In this document: one piece after another, positions 17,448 through 26,371 of the stretch
How positions within the stretch are numbered: position 1 is the first letter of the stretch
Layout of the letters: each line of letters opens with the position of its first letter
Notes under the pieces: model-generated
Databases searched by the model: none
What the model was told of the DNA's origin: nothing
The model's input: only the letters and a program-made list of their open reading frames with translations
Origin: Streptomyces alboniger
Lineage (GTDB): Bacteria; Actinomycetota; Actinomycetes; Streptomycetales; Streptomycetaceae
Direction: 5' to 3'
Assembly: GCF_008704395.1 (NCBI RefSeq)
Contig: NZ_CP023695.1
Location: forward strand, 4,340,001-4,404,000
DNA: 64,000 nucleotides
Made by a program: the position numbers and the translations under genes

Positions 17448-18256
17448 CGCCCATGCTCCTGGTCCGAGCCGACGCGGGCGGCGCGGTCGCCACCGGCAGC
17501 GCGGTCGCCACCGGCCCCGCGTCCCCCGTCCCCACCCGTGGTGCTCTCCAACGCCGCCATCCGCTCCGCCACCGCACCGGCACCCGGCGCCCGCAGCTCG
17601 CTCGTGATCCGGCCGTCGACGAGGAACACCACGCGATCCGCGTACGAGGCGGCCACCGGGTCGTGCGTGACCATCACGGTCGTCTGCCCTTCCTGGTCGA
17701 CCAGTCCGCGCAGCAGCCCCAGCACCTGGCGGCTCGTGCCGGTGTCCAGCGCCCCGGTCGGTTCGTCACCGAAGAGGACGGCGGGGCGGCTGACCAGTGC
17801 CCGCGCGAGGGCGACCCGCTGCTGCTGGCCGCCCGAGAGCTCGCCGGGCCGATGCGCGGCCCGGTCGGCGAGGCCCACCCGGGCCAGGGCGCCGCGGATC
17901 TCCGTACGGGAGGGGCGGCGGCCCGCGAGGCGCAGCGGGAGCGCGATGTTCTGGGCGGCGCTCAGGGACGGCAGGAGGTTGAACGCCTGGAAGACGAAGC
18001 CGATCCGCTCCCTGCGCAACAGGGTGAGCCGGCGTTCGCTGAGCCCCGTCAGCTCGGTCCCGCCCACCTCGACGGTCCCCGAGGTCGGCCTGTCGAGCCC
18101 GGCGGCACACTGCAAGAGCGTGGACTTCCCGGACCCCGAAGGACCCATGACCGCGACGAAAATCCCGGCACGGACCTCCAGGTCGACGCCGTCCAGGGCG
18201 GTGAGGGGGCCGTGCCGGCGGCGGAGGGCGGTGAGGCGTACGGCGACTGTGTCCAT
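17444..18256 (-). CDS. ABC transporter ATP-binding protein (MacB/LolD type)
   Basis: A protein of 270 residues. Walker A is GPSGSGKST (38-46), the Q loop is VFQAFNLLPSLSA, the signature is LSGGQQQR, and Walker B is AVLFGDEPTGALD. It energises the FtsX permease encoded directly downstream. The start is the ATG at 18256 (MDTVAVRL); a longer open frame upstream lacks family sequence. The C-terminal tail carries an 18-bp DNA repeat read as GGDRAA twice, near 17480-17515, and is variable. The region to the DUF2786 gene (231 bp) is a divergent promoter region with no gene. Confidence 0.93.
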   Translation of the reverse strand: MDTVAVRLTALRRRHGPLTALDGVDLEVRAGIFVAVMGPSGSGKSTLLQCAAGLDRPTSGTVEVGGTELTGLSERRLTLLRRERIGFVFQAFNLLPSLSAAQNIALPLRLAGRRPSRTEIRGALARVGLADRAAHRPGELSGGQQQRVALARALVSRPAVLFGDEPTGALDTGTSRQVLGLLRGLVDQEGQTTVMVTHDPVAASYADRVVFLVDGRITSELRAPGAGAVAERMAALESTTGGDGGRGAGGDRAAGGDRAARVGSDQEHGR

Positions 18257-18487
18257 GCCCTCAACCCAAGCGCCGGGAACGCGCTCGAACACGACCACTG
18301 GGGGGTGTCCCGGGGTATACCCAGCCCTACCCCTGCCCGGTGACCACGTCCCGCGAGCAAGGCAGCTCACTCACCGCGGACCCCACCGGCCCGAGGCCGC
18401 CGCGGCCCCGCCCCACCCTCGACAGAAGGCACGACGGTCACCCCACCGCCGGACCCGCACCCGTCCCCGCCCCCATACCCTTGCCCC

Positions 18488-19666
18488 ATGGACTCGGTGA
18501 TCGACAAAGCGTTCGCGGCGGCGCTGTACGGCGAAGGCCACGAAGGCCTGGACACCGGGGCCTCCCTCCTCGCGGCAGCCCCCGACGCGGACGCCGAGCT
18601 GCGGCGGCGCGGCGAGGAGTACCTGCGCCGGGCCTGGCGGCACGGCTGGCAGCCCGCGGACGTCGTACGCCTGGTCCGCCGCGACCTGGACGCCCCGCAC
18701 ACACGCCTGGTCGCCGCCCTGATCCGCTCCGAGACCGCCGGCTACCCGCACCTGCCACCCCGCTGGACCACCCAGCTGGCCGACCTCGCCGACACCGCGA
18801 CCGCCCCCGAAACCGGCCGCCCCCGTGCCCAGGCCCAGCCCCGCGACCGCTTCTCGGACGCCACCGTCCACCTGGAGCTGTACCGACTGCTCCTGCGTCT
18901 CCCCCCGATCGAGCCGGTCGGCCCGCCGCCAGGCGAGACCGTGCCGGGGCCCGTAGAGGGCGAGCCCCGCACACTGACCCGCATCCGCGCCCTGCTCGCC
19001 AAGGCCGAGGCGACCGGCTTCCCCGAGGAGGCTGAGGCGCTCACGGCGAAGGCACAGGAGCTGATGGCGCGGCACTCGCTCGACGAGGCGCTGCTCGCGG
19101 CCCGTACGCACGCGAAGGACGCCCCCGGGGCGTGCCGCGTCGGTGTGGACGCTCCGTACGAGACGGCGAAGGCGATCCTGCTGGATTCCGTGGCCACGGC
19201 GAACCGCTGCCGGGCGGTGTGGAACGAGGCGTTCGGCTTCTCGACCGTCGTCGGCTTCGAACCCGACCTGGAGGCGGTGGAGCTGCTCTACACCTCCCTC
19301 CTCGTCCAGGGCACGGCGGCGATGACGAAGGCGGAGGCGGGGCAGCGCGCGGCGGGACGCAGGCGTACGAAGACGTTCCGGCAGACGTTCCTGCTGGCGT
19401 ACGCGCACCGCATCGGCGCCCGCCTGGCGGAGGCGGGGGAGCACGCGGTCACGGAAGCGGCGGCCGAGGACGCCTCGGCGGCCTCGTTGCTGCCCGTCCT
19501 CGCGGCACGCGACGTCGCGGTGACCGACCGCGCCGAGCGGATGTTCCCCGAGACGACCACGACCCGCGTGCGCGGCGCGACGGACGGAGAGGGCTGGACC
19601 CACGGCACGGCGGCGGCCGACCGGGCCCACGTCCCGCCCCGGAACCAGGGCCCGGCCCTGCCCTGA
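18488..19666 (+). CDS. DUF2786 domain protein
   Basis: A protein of 392 residues. The DUF2786 signature lies at about 161-200 (TRIRALLAKAEATGFPEEAE, then LTAKAQELMARHSLDE). A helical N-terminal region of about 130 residues and a C-terminal helical region with GFEPDLEAVELLYTSLLVQ and TFRQTFLLAYAHRIGARL surround it. The domain occurs in actinobacteria and phages with unknown function. The C-terminal half is reminiscent of metal-dependent or nucleic-acid-associated folds, but I see no catalytic motif. Convergent with the GerMN lipoprotein gene, 32 bp apart. Confidence 0.85.
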   Translation: MDSVIDKAFAAALYGEGHEGLDTGASLLAAAPDADAELRRRGEEYLRRAWRHGWQPADVVRLVRRDLDAPHTRLVAALIRSETAGYPHLPPRWTTQLADLADTATAPETGRPRAQAQPRDRFSDATVHLELYRLLLRLPPIEPVGPPPGETVPGPVEGEPRTLTRIRALLAKAEATGFPEEAEALTAKAQELMARHSLDEALLAARTHAKDAPGACRVGVDAPYETAKAILLDSVATANRCRAVWNEAFGFSTVVGFEPDLEAVELLYTSLLVQGTAAMTKAEAGQRAAGRRRTKTFRQTFLLAYAHRIGARLAEAGEHAVTEAAAEDASAASLLPVLAARDVAVTDRAERMFPETTTTRVRGATDGEGWTHGTAAADRAHVPPRNQGPALP

Positions 19667-19698
19667 CGCCGCGCGCCCCGAGCCGGCCCTTACCCCCC

Positions 19699-20283
19699 TC
19701 ACCCCAAGAAGTCGGAGCACACATAGGGCCCCAACTCGCCGCCTCCGCCCCCACTCCCGGTTCCGTCGCCCTCCGACGCGACCGTCACGCGCACGTCGTC
19801 CGGCCGTGTCCGCCCGCTCTCGTCGAGGACGGCCCGCGCCCGCGCCAGGCTGCACACCAGCTGGCCCGTGAGGTTCCGGTCTCGTACGGAGGTGGGGTCG
19901 AGGATCATGCCCGAGAGCCGCACGGAGAGACGGTCGCCCTCACCGGTGACCTCGTACTGGCCGTCTGTCAGCAGGGTGGTGAGCCCCGAGCGCTTCTCGG
20001 CTTCCGAGGGGCCGCCCATCAGGAGCTTGACCACGTCGACGGGGGCGCGGATCGGCTGGTCCGGCCGCGGCACACCCTCCAGGCGGCCCGATTCGGATAC
20101 GAAGTACAGGCGCAGCCCCTTGGTGAGCCCGCTCGCCGACCCGCCCGCGTCCACCACGCCGGTGGGCCGCACCCCGCACCCGGTGAGAGCGAGCGCCACC
20201 ATCACCACCCCGAGGACGAGACCGAGACGGCCCTCCCGACGCAGGACACGCACGAAACGCACGCAGCCAACGAAGACCCTCAC
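19699..20283 (-). CDS. GerMN-domain lipoprotein, third gene of a two-component operon
   Basis: A protein of 194 residues from GTG 20283, whose GTGA overlaps the kinase stop. The signal peptide ends in the lipobox LALTGC, so Cys is lipidated and the protein sits outside the membrane. The rest fits a GerMN domain: LRLYFVSESGRLEGVPR, DVVKLLMGGPSEAEKRSGLTT and VRLSGMILDPTSVRDRNLTGQLVC. The order RR-HK-GerMN lipoprotein resembles mtrA-mtrB-lpqB and cseB-type systems, in which the lipoprotein tunes the kinase. That role is inferred from context. Confidence 0.87.
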   Translation of the reverse strand: MRVFVGCVRFVRVLRREGRLGLVLGVVMVALALTGCGVRPTGVVDAGGSASGLTKGLRLYFVSESGRLEGVPRPDQPIRAPVDVVKLLMGGPSEAEKRSGLTTLLTDGQYEVTGEGDRLSVRLSGMILDPTSVRDRNLTGQLVCSLARARAVLDESGRTRPDDVRVTVASEGDGTGSGGGGGELGPYVCSDFLG

Positions 20284-21722
20284 GCGTCGCCCTCCCCGCA
20301 CCCCCGCCGCCACGGCATCCGCAAGGTGAACACCGCGCCACCACCGGCCCTGTTGGCCACGTCGATCGACCCCCCGTGCAGCCGCGCGTTCTCCAGCGCG
20401 ATGGCGGTGCCCAGGCCGCTGCCCTCCGACCGGGCCCGCGCGCTGTCCGCCTTGTAGAAGCGGTCGAACACGTGGGGGAGGACCTCGGGCGGGAGGCCGG
20501 GACCGCGGTCCGCGACCTCGACCGTCACCCGTTCCCCGGCGGCCACGACCTTGAGAGACACCGGCGGCGCGCCGTGCCGCAGCGCGTTGCCGACGAGGTT
20601 GGCGACCGCCACGTCGACGCGCCGCGCGTCGACCACGGCCCGTAGGCCGCTCGGGAGTTGGGCGTGCACCCGTGAGGTCCAGCCGCGCAGGGCGAGCGTG
20701 CCACGGAGGGTCTCGGCGAGGTCCACCTCGCCGAGGTTGAGACGCGCGGCGCCCGAGTCGAAGCGGGACATCTCCATCAGGTCGTCGACGAGCCGGGCGA
20801 GGCGGGCCGTTTCGGCGCTGACCGTACGGGCGGCCCGCGCCGCGTCCGGCGGCAGCTGCCCGGCGTCCTCGTCGAGGACGGTGGCGACCATCGTCATGGC
20901 GGCGAGCGGCGTACGCAGCTCGTGCGACACGTCGGCGACGAAGCGCCGCGCCCTGGCCTCCTGCTCGCGCAGCTCGGCGACGGACTTCTCCAGGGCCTCC
21001 GCGGTCCTGTTGAAGTCCCTCGCCAGATCCGCGAGTTCGTCCCGCCCGCTGGGGGCCGCCACTCGGGAGGTGAGGTCACCGGCGGCGTGCCGGCGGGTGG
21101 CGCGCCCCAGCTCGCGTACGGGCCGCAGGACGGTGCGCGCGGCGAGCAGCGCGAGCACGGCGGCGAGCAGGACCACGGGCAGCAGGCCGTCCCGTACGGA
21201 GTCGAGGATCGCGGCGGTGTCGTCCTCCTCGGCGCGCAGCGAGGTGATGGCGAAGACGTCGAGGCCGGACGGCGGTCCGGAGGCGAAGGTGACGGGCGTG
21301 CCCACCACGAGGTAGGGGCTGCCGTGCCGCTCGACCCGCTGGAGGCTCATTCGGTTCCGGTCGCGTACGGCGTCCCGGAGCGAACGGGAGATGCGCGTAC
21401 GGTCGGCGGACGCGTCGGAGGACGCCGTCAGCGAGCGGTACTCGGCGACGACGACCGCGTCCCCGAGGCCCTCCGCGACGCTGACGGCGAAGCGGGTGAG
21501 GGAGACCTCATCGGGCGGCATGGAGAGATCGGCGGCGACCTGTTCGACGCGGCCCCTGAAATCGCTGCGTACGGCGTCCTGTTTGCGGTCGAGGACGGCG
21601 GTGCGGGACTCCCGGTAGGCGAGCCCGGTGGCCGTGACCGCGCTGACGAGCGCGACGAGCACAAAGGCGACGACGAGCCGAGCCCGCAGCCCGCCCCACG
21701 CCCGCCACCCGCCCAGCGTCAT
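20280..21722 (-). CDS. HAMP-domain sensor histidine kinase
   Basis: A protein of 480 residues. One helix lies at about 14-35 and a second at about 180-197, enclosing an extracellular sensor of about 145 residues. Next come HAMP (LRPVRELGRATRRHAAGDLTSRV onward), HisKA with H267 in VADVSHELRTPLAAM, and HATPase_c with NLVGNALRHG, DRGPGLPPEV, DRFYKAD and GSGLGTAIA. It partners the OmpR-type regulator upstream (ATGA overlap) and is coupled to the GerMN lipoprotein downstream. Signal unknown; an envelope signal is plausible given the lipoprotein. Confidence 0.95.
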   Translation of the reverse strand: MTLGGWRAWGGLRARLVVAFVLVALVSAVTATGLAYRESRTAVLDRKQDAVRSDFRGRVEQVAADLSMPPDEVSLTRFAVSVAEGLGDAVVVAEYRSLTASSDASADRTRISRSLRDAVRDRNRMSLQRVERHGSPYLVVGTPVTFASGPPSGLDVFAITSLRAEEDDTAAILDSVRDGLLPVVLLAAVLALLAARTVLRPVRELGRATRRHAAGDLTSRVAAPSGRDELADLARDFNRTAEALEKSVAELREQEARARRFVADVSHELRTPLAAMTMVATVLDEDAGQLPPDAARAARTVSAETARLARLVDDLMEMSRFDSGAARLNLGEVDLAETLRGTLALRGWTSRVHAQLPSGLRAVVDARRVDVAVANLVGNALRHGAPPVSLKVVAAGERVTVEVADRGPGLPPEVLPHVFDRFYKADSARARSEGSGLGTAIALENARLHGGSIDVANRAGGGAVFTLRMPWRRGCGEGDA

Positions 21723-22438
21723 ACCGGCCCGAACCGATACCCGAAGCCCCGCACGGTCTGTATGTAGACCGGTCTGGCGGGGACGTCCTCCAGTTTCGCG
21801 CGCAGGCGGCCGACCGCCGCGTCGACCAGGCGTGAGTCACCGAGGAAGTCGTGTTCCCACACCGACCGCAACAGTTGCTCGCGGCTGAACACCTGCCCCG
21901 GTGACGCGGAGAGTTCGAGCAGGACCCGCAGTTCGGTGGGCGGCAGCGCGAGCGGAGTGCCCCGCTTGGTGACCGTGAGCCCGGCGCGGTCGATGACCAG
22001 ACCGGCGTATGTGTCCTCGTCGGGCCGTCGCCGCACCGGCTCGGCCCGCCGCAGCGCCGCCCGGATCCGTGCCTCGAGCACGGGCGCGGTCACGGGCTTG
22101 ACCACGTAGTCGTCGGCGCCCGCCTCCAGGCCCCGCACGATGTCGCTGTCATCGCCGCGGGCGGTGAGCATGACGACGGGGATGGCCGAGCCGGAGGCGC
22201 GCAGCCGCCGGCAGACCTCGAACCCGTCCATGCCGGGCAGCATCAGGTCGAGCACGGCGAGTTCGATGCCGTGGCCCGCGGGCCCGGCGAGCAGCGCGAG
22301 GGCGTGCTCGCCGCTGGCGGCGGTGTCGACCGCGTACCCGTGGCGCCGCAGCACCAGTTCCATTCCGTCGCGCACGGACGCGTCGTCCTCGATCAGCAGC
22401 ACATGGGGCACTCGGGGCTCTCGGGGCACTCTCGGCAT
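21719..22438 (-). CDS. OmpR/PhoB-type response regulator
   Basis: A protein of 239 residues. The receiver has acidic E17/D18/D19, phospho-acceptor D64 in AVLDLMLPGMDGFEV, LTARGD and KPV. The winged-helix DNA-binding domain follows: PLALPPTELRVLLELSASPGQVFSREQLLRSVW, then VDAAVGRLRAKLE and IQTVRGFGYRF. The start may be the ATG at 22438 or a downstream GTG giving VPHVLLIEDD, since the first ten residues (MPRVPREPRV) are repetitive. It is divergent from the lipoprotein/efflux operon, which it may regulate. Confidence 0.95.
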   Translation of the reverse strand: MPRVPREPRVPHVLLIEDDASVRDGMELVLRRHGYAVDTAASGEHALALLAGPAGHGIELAVLDLMLPGMDGFEVCRRLRASGSAIPVVMLTARGDDSDIVRGLEAGADDYVVKPVTAPVLEARIRAALRRAEPVRRRPDEDTYAGLVIDRAGLTVTKRGTPLALPPTELRVLLELSASPGQVFSREQLLRSVWEHDFLGDSRLVDAAVGRLRAKLEDVPARPVYIQTVRGFGYRFGPV

Positions 22439-22524
22439 GCCGCGATTATGGGCGAGGATTCGCCCGGTTCAGGGCCGATGGGAACGGAGAACGGGCGGCC
22501 ACGGGCGCATTGTTACGTTCTCAT

Positions 22525-22552
22525 CATGTGGTCATGGACCGGCCACCACATG
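22525..22552. promoter_or_regulatory. CATGTGGT-N12-ACCACATG inverted repeat
   Basis: A perfect 8-bp inverted repeat (22525-22532 and 22545-22552) lies in the divergent region between the response regulator and the efflux operon. It ends 19 bp before the lipoprotein start. It could be an operator or a leader hairpin. Confidence 0.4.
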
Positions 22553-22571
22553 GGGGCCGGACGGTGATCCC

Positions 22572-23231
22572 ATGAGCATCCACAGCGTCCACACCACATC
22601 GCGCGGCGGTGCCCGCCCCCTGTTCACCGCGCTCCTCGCCACCTCGGTCCTGGTGGTCTGTGCCGCCTGCGGAGGCGGCGACGGCGGCGGCACGCGGCAG
22701 TCCGGGGAGGTCGCGTCGGCCCCACCTGCCGACGGCTCCCCGTCAGGGAAGGACAGGGAGGGCGGCGAGGGCGGCGGAAAGGCCGGCGGCAAGAGCGCCT
22801 TCTTCGACGCGCAGATGACGTACGTCCGTTGCATGCGCACCAAGGGCGGCGTCAAGGACTTCCCCGATCCCAAGCTCAGCGGCTATCTCGACTGGGCGAG
22901 GATCGACGAGATCACCGACCCGAACGGCCGTGGTGAGGAGCAGAAGGGCGGCAAGAACGGCGCCTGCGGACCGGAGTTGAGGGACGCCCTGAACCTGGAG
23001 CCCGAGCGCAACGCGCAGAAGGACTACGAGTCGATGCTGGCGCACGCCAAGTGCATGCGCGAGCACGGCGTCTCGAAGTTCGGCAATCCCACGATGACCG
23101 GCGGCAACGTCCTGCCCGGCGGCGAGACGAACCCCGCGGCCCCGACGATGGACCGCGACTCGCCCGCGTACAGGGAAGCCCGCGAGGCCTGCGGGGACAA
23201 ACTGCTCGACGGCCTGGACGGGATGCAGTGA
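22572..23231 (+). CDS. Lipoprotein, first gene of a MacB-like efflux operon
   Basis: A protein of 219 residues. The signal peptide ends in a lipobox (VVCAAC), then a Gly/Ser/Lys-rich linker. The folded part has two related segments, QMTYVRCMRTKGGVKDFPDP and HAKCMREHGVSKFGNPTM. Each carries the Cys-Met-Arg motif common in actinobacterial lipoproteins that sit beside HlyD/MacB operons. The function of this family is unknown to me. The stop overlaps the adaptor start (TGATG), so it is co-translated with the adaptor, ATPase and permease. Probably an accessory substrate-handling or cell-wall component of the exporter. Confidence 0.78.
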   Translation: MSIHSVHTTSRGGARPLFTALLATSVLVVCAACGGGDGGGTRQSGEVASAPPADGSPSGKDREGGEGGGKAGGKSAFFDAQMTYVRCMRTKGGVKDFPDPKLSGYLDWARIDEITDPNGRGEEQKGGKNGACGPELRDALNLEPERNAQKDYESMLAHAKCMREHGVSKFGNPTMTGGNVLPGGETNPAAPTMDRDSPAYREAREACGDKLLDGLDGMQ

Positions 23232-24334
23232 TGCGGCGCCGTACGGGCTTCCTGGCGCTCGCGTCCGTGCTGGTCGCCGCGTCGGCGGCCGGGGCCGCGG
23301 TGTTCGTCGCGGGCGGCCCCGGCACCGGCGCCGAGGGCGGGAGCAAGGACCTGCCGCCCGCCACCGCCACCGTCACCCGCACGGATCTGGTGCGGTCCAA
23401 GACGGTCGACGGGAAGATCGACTTCGCGGGGCGCCGTGCGGTGAAGTCGGCGGTCGGGGGCACGGTCACGGTCGCCGCGAGGGAGGGCGTGACCGTGACG
23501 CGCGGGCAGGCGCTGTACGAACTGGACGACAAGCCGGTGACGCTCCTGTACGGCCCGGTCCCGGCCTTCCGTGAGATGAAGGAGGGGGACCGCGGCAGTG
23601 ACGTACTGCAACTGGAACGCAACCTCGTCGCCCTCGGCTACGGCGAGGGCCCGCGCGGCGAAACCCTGTACGTGGACCCGCGCTACGACGGCGCGACGGC
23701 AGCCGCGGTCAAACGCTGGCAGAAGACCCTCAACCGGGTGCCGACCGGCAAGGTGGGCAAGGGAGATGTCGTCTTCCAGCCGGACCGGATCAAGGTGGCG
23801 TCGGCGGACGCGGCGCTCGCCGACCAGGTCGCCCCCGGAGACCCAGTCCTCACGGCCGCCTCCACCAAACCAGTGGTCCGCGTCGAACTCGACCAGAGCG
23901 ACGCGTCCCTGACCGCGAAGGGCACGAAGGTCGAGGTCACCCTGCCGAGCGGCAGAACGGAGCCGGGCCGGGTCACGGGCACGGCGGAACCGGACGCCTC
24001 CGGTTCCCCCGAGGGCGCCGGGGACCCCGCCCCCGGCGACGGCATCACCGTCGAAGTCACCCTGGACGGCGGCAAGCCGGCGGCGGCGGGCGAGGACGCC
24101 AGGGCGACGGCGAGCGTGAGGTTCGTCAGCGCGTCCCGCAAGGACGTCCTCACGGTCCCGGTCGAGGCGGTGGTGGCCCTGCGCGGAGAGAACGGCGGCT
24201 ACGGACTCCAGGTCGTCAGCGGCGGTACGTCACGCATGGTGCGGGTCGGGACAGGAATGACGGCCGACGGAAAGATCGAGGTCAGGGGCGCGGGAATCGC
24301 GGAGGGCACGAGGGTGGGGACGCCGGGCCAATGA
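23231..24334 (+). CDS. Efflux adaptor with peptidoglycan-binding domain (HlyD/MacA-like)
   Basis: A protein of 367 residues. The N-terminal membrane anchor (FLALASVLVAASAAGAAVFVA) is followed by a barrel-sandwich lipoyl-like half. A PG_binding_1 module comes next (KEGDRGSDVLQLERNLVALG, then YDGATAAAVKRWQKTLN). A second beta-barrel follows and the protein ends with VVSGGTSRMVRVGTGMTADGKIEVRG. In Gram-positives such adaptors span the wall and feed an MacB-type transporter. The ATPase and permease follow with 4-bp overlaps, completing a MacAB-like exporter. Confidence 0.88.
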   Translation: MRRRTGFLALASVLVAASAAGAAVFVAGGPGTGAEGGSKDLPPATATVTRTDLVRSKTVDGKIDFAGRRAVKSAVGGTVTVAAREGVTVTRGQALYELDDKPVTLLYGPVPAFREMKEGDRGSDVLQLERNLVALGYGEGPRGETLYVDPRYDGATAAAVKRWQKTLNRVPTGKVGKGDVVFQPDRIKVASADAALADQVAPGDPVLTAASTKPVVRVELDQSDASLTAKGTKVEVTLPSGRTEPGRVTGTAEPDASGSPEGAGDPAPGDGITVEVTLDGGKPAAAGEDARATASVRFVSASRKDVLTVPVEAVVALRGENGGYGLQVVSGGTSRMVRVGTGMTADGKIEVRGAGIAEGTRVGTPGQ

Positions 24335-25113
24335 CTCCACCGCTCCTGCCCCCCGCCTCCAACTCACCGGCCTCCACCTCATCCGCCCCCGCCCCTCTCA
24401 TCGAACTCCGAGACGTGACCAAGTCCTACCCGGGCGGCGTGCACGCGCTGCGCGGAGTGAGCCTCACCGTCCGCGCGGGGGAGCTGCTCGCCGTCGTCGG
24501 CCCCTCCGGGTCCGGCAAGTCGACGGTCCTGAACATCATCGGCACCCTCGACAGGCCCACCGCGGGCACGGTCCGCGTCGCGAGACAGGACGTGGGCGCC
24601 CTGTCGGACGCCCGGCTCTCGGCGCTGCGCGCCCGCCACATCGGCTTCGTCTTCCAGCACTTCCACCTGGCGGCGGGCCGCGACGCGGTCGACAACGTCG
24701 CGGACGGGCTCCTGTACGCGGGCGTCGCCCCGAAGGCACGCCGCGCCCGTGCCCGCGAGGCCCTGGAGCGGGTCGGCCTGGGCCACCGCCTCGGCCACAG
24801 TCCCGGCGAGCTTTCCGGAGGCGAGAAGCAGCGCGTGGCGATAGCCCGCGCACTGGTGGGGGAGCCGTCGGTCCTCCTCGCGGACGAGCCGACCGGCGCC
24901 CTGGACACGGCCTCGGGCGCGCTGGTCATGGCCCTGCTCCACGAGCTGAACGCGACGGGCACCACGGTCTGCGTGATCACCCACGACCATGACATAGCCG
25001 ACGCCCTGCCCCGCCGCGTCCGCTTCCGCGACGGCGAGATCACCGCCGACTCCGCCACCGGCCGGGGAAGCCGACTTCACGACGTAACAGACGTACCAAG
25101 GGAGTCGGGATGA
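24331..25113 (+). CDS. ABC transporter ATP-binding protein (MacB type)
   Basis: A protein of 260 residues. Walker A is GPSGSGKST (57-65), the Q loop VFQHFHLAAG, the signature LSGGEKQRVAIARAL, Walker B SVLLADEPTGALD and the switch His VITHDHD. The Pro/Ser-rich first 20 residues may be non-native, since the ATPase core begins at LIELRDVTKSY and no better start is obvious. Its start overlaps the adaptor stop and its stop overlaps the permease start. It powers the adjacent permease. Confidence 0.94.
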   Translation: MTPPLLPPASNSPASTSSAPAPLIELRDVTKSYPGGVHALRGVSLTVRAGELLAVVGPSGSGKSTVLNIIGTLDRPTAGTVRVARQDVGALSDARLSALRARHIGFVFQHFHLAAGRDAVDNVADGLLYAGVAPKARRARAREALERVGLGHRLGHSPGELSGGEKQRVAIARALVGEPSVLLADEPTGALDTASGALVMALLHELNATGTTVCVITHDHDIADALPRRVRFRDGEITADSATGRGSRLHDVTDVPRESG

Positions 25114-26276
25114 GGTTCACGGACATACTCCGGGTCGGCGCGATCGGACTGCGCGTCCGCCGCGCGAGGGTAGTCCTCTCCGCCCTCGGCATCGCGATCG
25201 GCATCGCCACGATGGTCGCGGTCGTGGGCCTCTCCCAGTCCAGCAAGGCGGACCTGATGGGCAGGCTCGACCGGCTCGGCACGAACCTCCTCACCGCCGA
25301 GGCGGGCAAGGACGCGACGGGCCAGGAGGTGCGGCTCCCCAAGGCGGCGGTGGCGATGGTCGAACGCATCGGCCCCGTCCAGCACGCCACGGAGACGGCG
25401 GATGTCGACGCCCGCGTCCGCCGCAGCGACGTCGTCCCCGAGGAGCGGACGGCCGGCGTCACGACCCAGGCGGCCCGCACCGACCTCCTGATGGCCCTCA
25501 ACGCGCGCATGGCCAAGGGCAGCTGGCTCACCGGGACCACCGCCACCCTCCCCGTCACCGTCCTCGGCTCGGTCGCGGCAGAGCGCCTCGGCGTCACATC
25601 CCCCGGCGAGAAGATCATGATGAACGACGAGTACGTGGTCGTCGTCGGCATCCTGGAACCCGTCGAACTCGTCCCGAACCTGGACCGCGTGGCGCTGGTC
25701 GGCTTCCCGGCGGCCGAGAAGTACTTCGGCTTCGACGGGCATCCGTCCACCATCTTCGAGCGCTCGCCCGACGCGGCGGTCGAGGACGTGCGAGAGGTCC
25801 TGGCCCGCACGGTCAACCCCGGAGCCGAGGGTTCCGTGAAGGTCTCCCGCCCGTCGGACGCGCTGGCCGCGAAGGCGGCGACGGACGAGGGCCTGACGAA
25901 CCTGATGCTGGGGCTGGGCGCGGTGGCGCTTCTGGTCGGCGGCGTCGGCGTCGCCAACACGATGGTGATCTCCGTACTGGAACGCAGGGCGGAGATCGGT
26001 CTGCGCCGCGCGCTGGGCGCCACGCGCAACGCGATACGCCTCCAGTTCCTCGCGGAGTCCCTGCTGCTCTCCGCGCTCGGCGGGGCTGCGGGCGCGGTGC
26101 TCGGCGTGGCGGCGACGTACGGCTTCGCCCTGACCCGGCACTGGACCCCGGTCGTCCCTGTCTGGTCCCTGACCGCGGCTTTCGGCGCGACGCAGCTCAT
26201 CGGCGTGGCCGCGGGCCTGTACCCGGCGGTCCGGGCGTCCCGCCTCCACCCCACGACGTCCCTGAACGCCCCCTGA
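25110..26276 (+). CDS. MacB-like ABC transporter permease
   Basis: A protein of 388 residues. It has one N-terminal helix (RRARVVLSALGIAIGIATMVAVVGL), a large extracytoplasmic MacB_PCD domain, and three C-terminal helices with the FtsX block LLVGGVGVANTMVISVLERR, then EIGLRRALGATRNAIRLQFL. The four-helix layout matches MacB permeases. It is the last gene of the lipoprotein-adaptor-ATPase-permease operon. Substrate unknown; antibiotic or peptide export is typical of the family. The divergent two-component operon is a likely regulator. Confidence 0.93.
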   Translation: MRFTDILRVGAIGLRVRRARVVLSALGIAIGIATMVAVVGLSQSSKADLMGRLDRLGTNLLTAEAGKDATGQEVRLPKAAVAMVERIGPVQHATETADVDARVRRSDVVPEERTAGVTTQAARTDLLMALNARMAKGSWLTGTTATLPVTVLGSVAAERLGVTSPGEKIMMNDEYVVVVGILEPVELVPNLDRVALVGFPAAEKYFGFDGHPSTIFERSPDAAVEDVREVLARTVNPGAEGSVKVSRPSDALAAKAATDEGLTNLMLGLGAVALLVGGVGVANTMVISVLERRAEIGLRRALGATRNAIRLQFLAESLLLSALGGAAGAVLGVAATYGFALTRHWTPVVPVWSLTAAFGATQLIGVAAGLYPAVRASRLHPTTSLNAP

Positions 26277-26371
26277 CCCGTTCAAGAGCCCGCACGGCCA
26301 GGTACGTGTTGGTCGCGGACCGCACCGCCCCGCGACCCCGTCTCGCCCGATATGCCCCGTATCATCACAGA

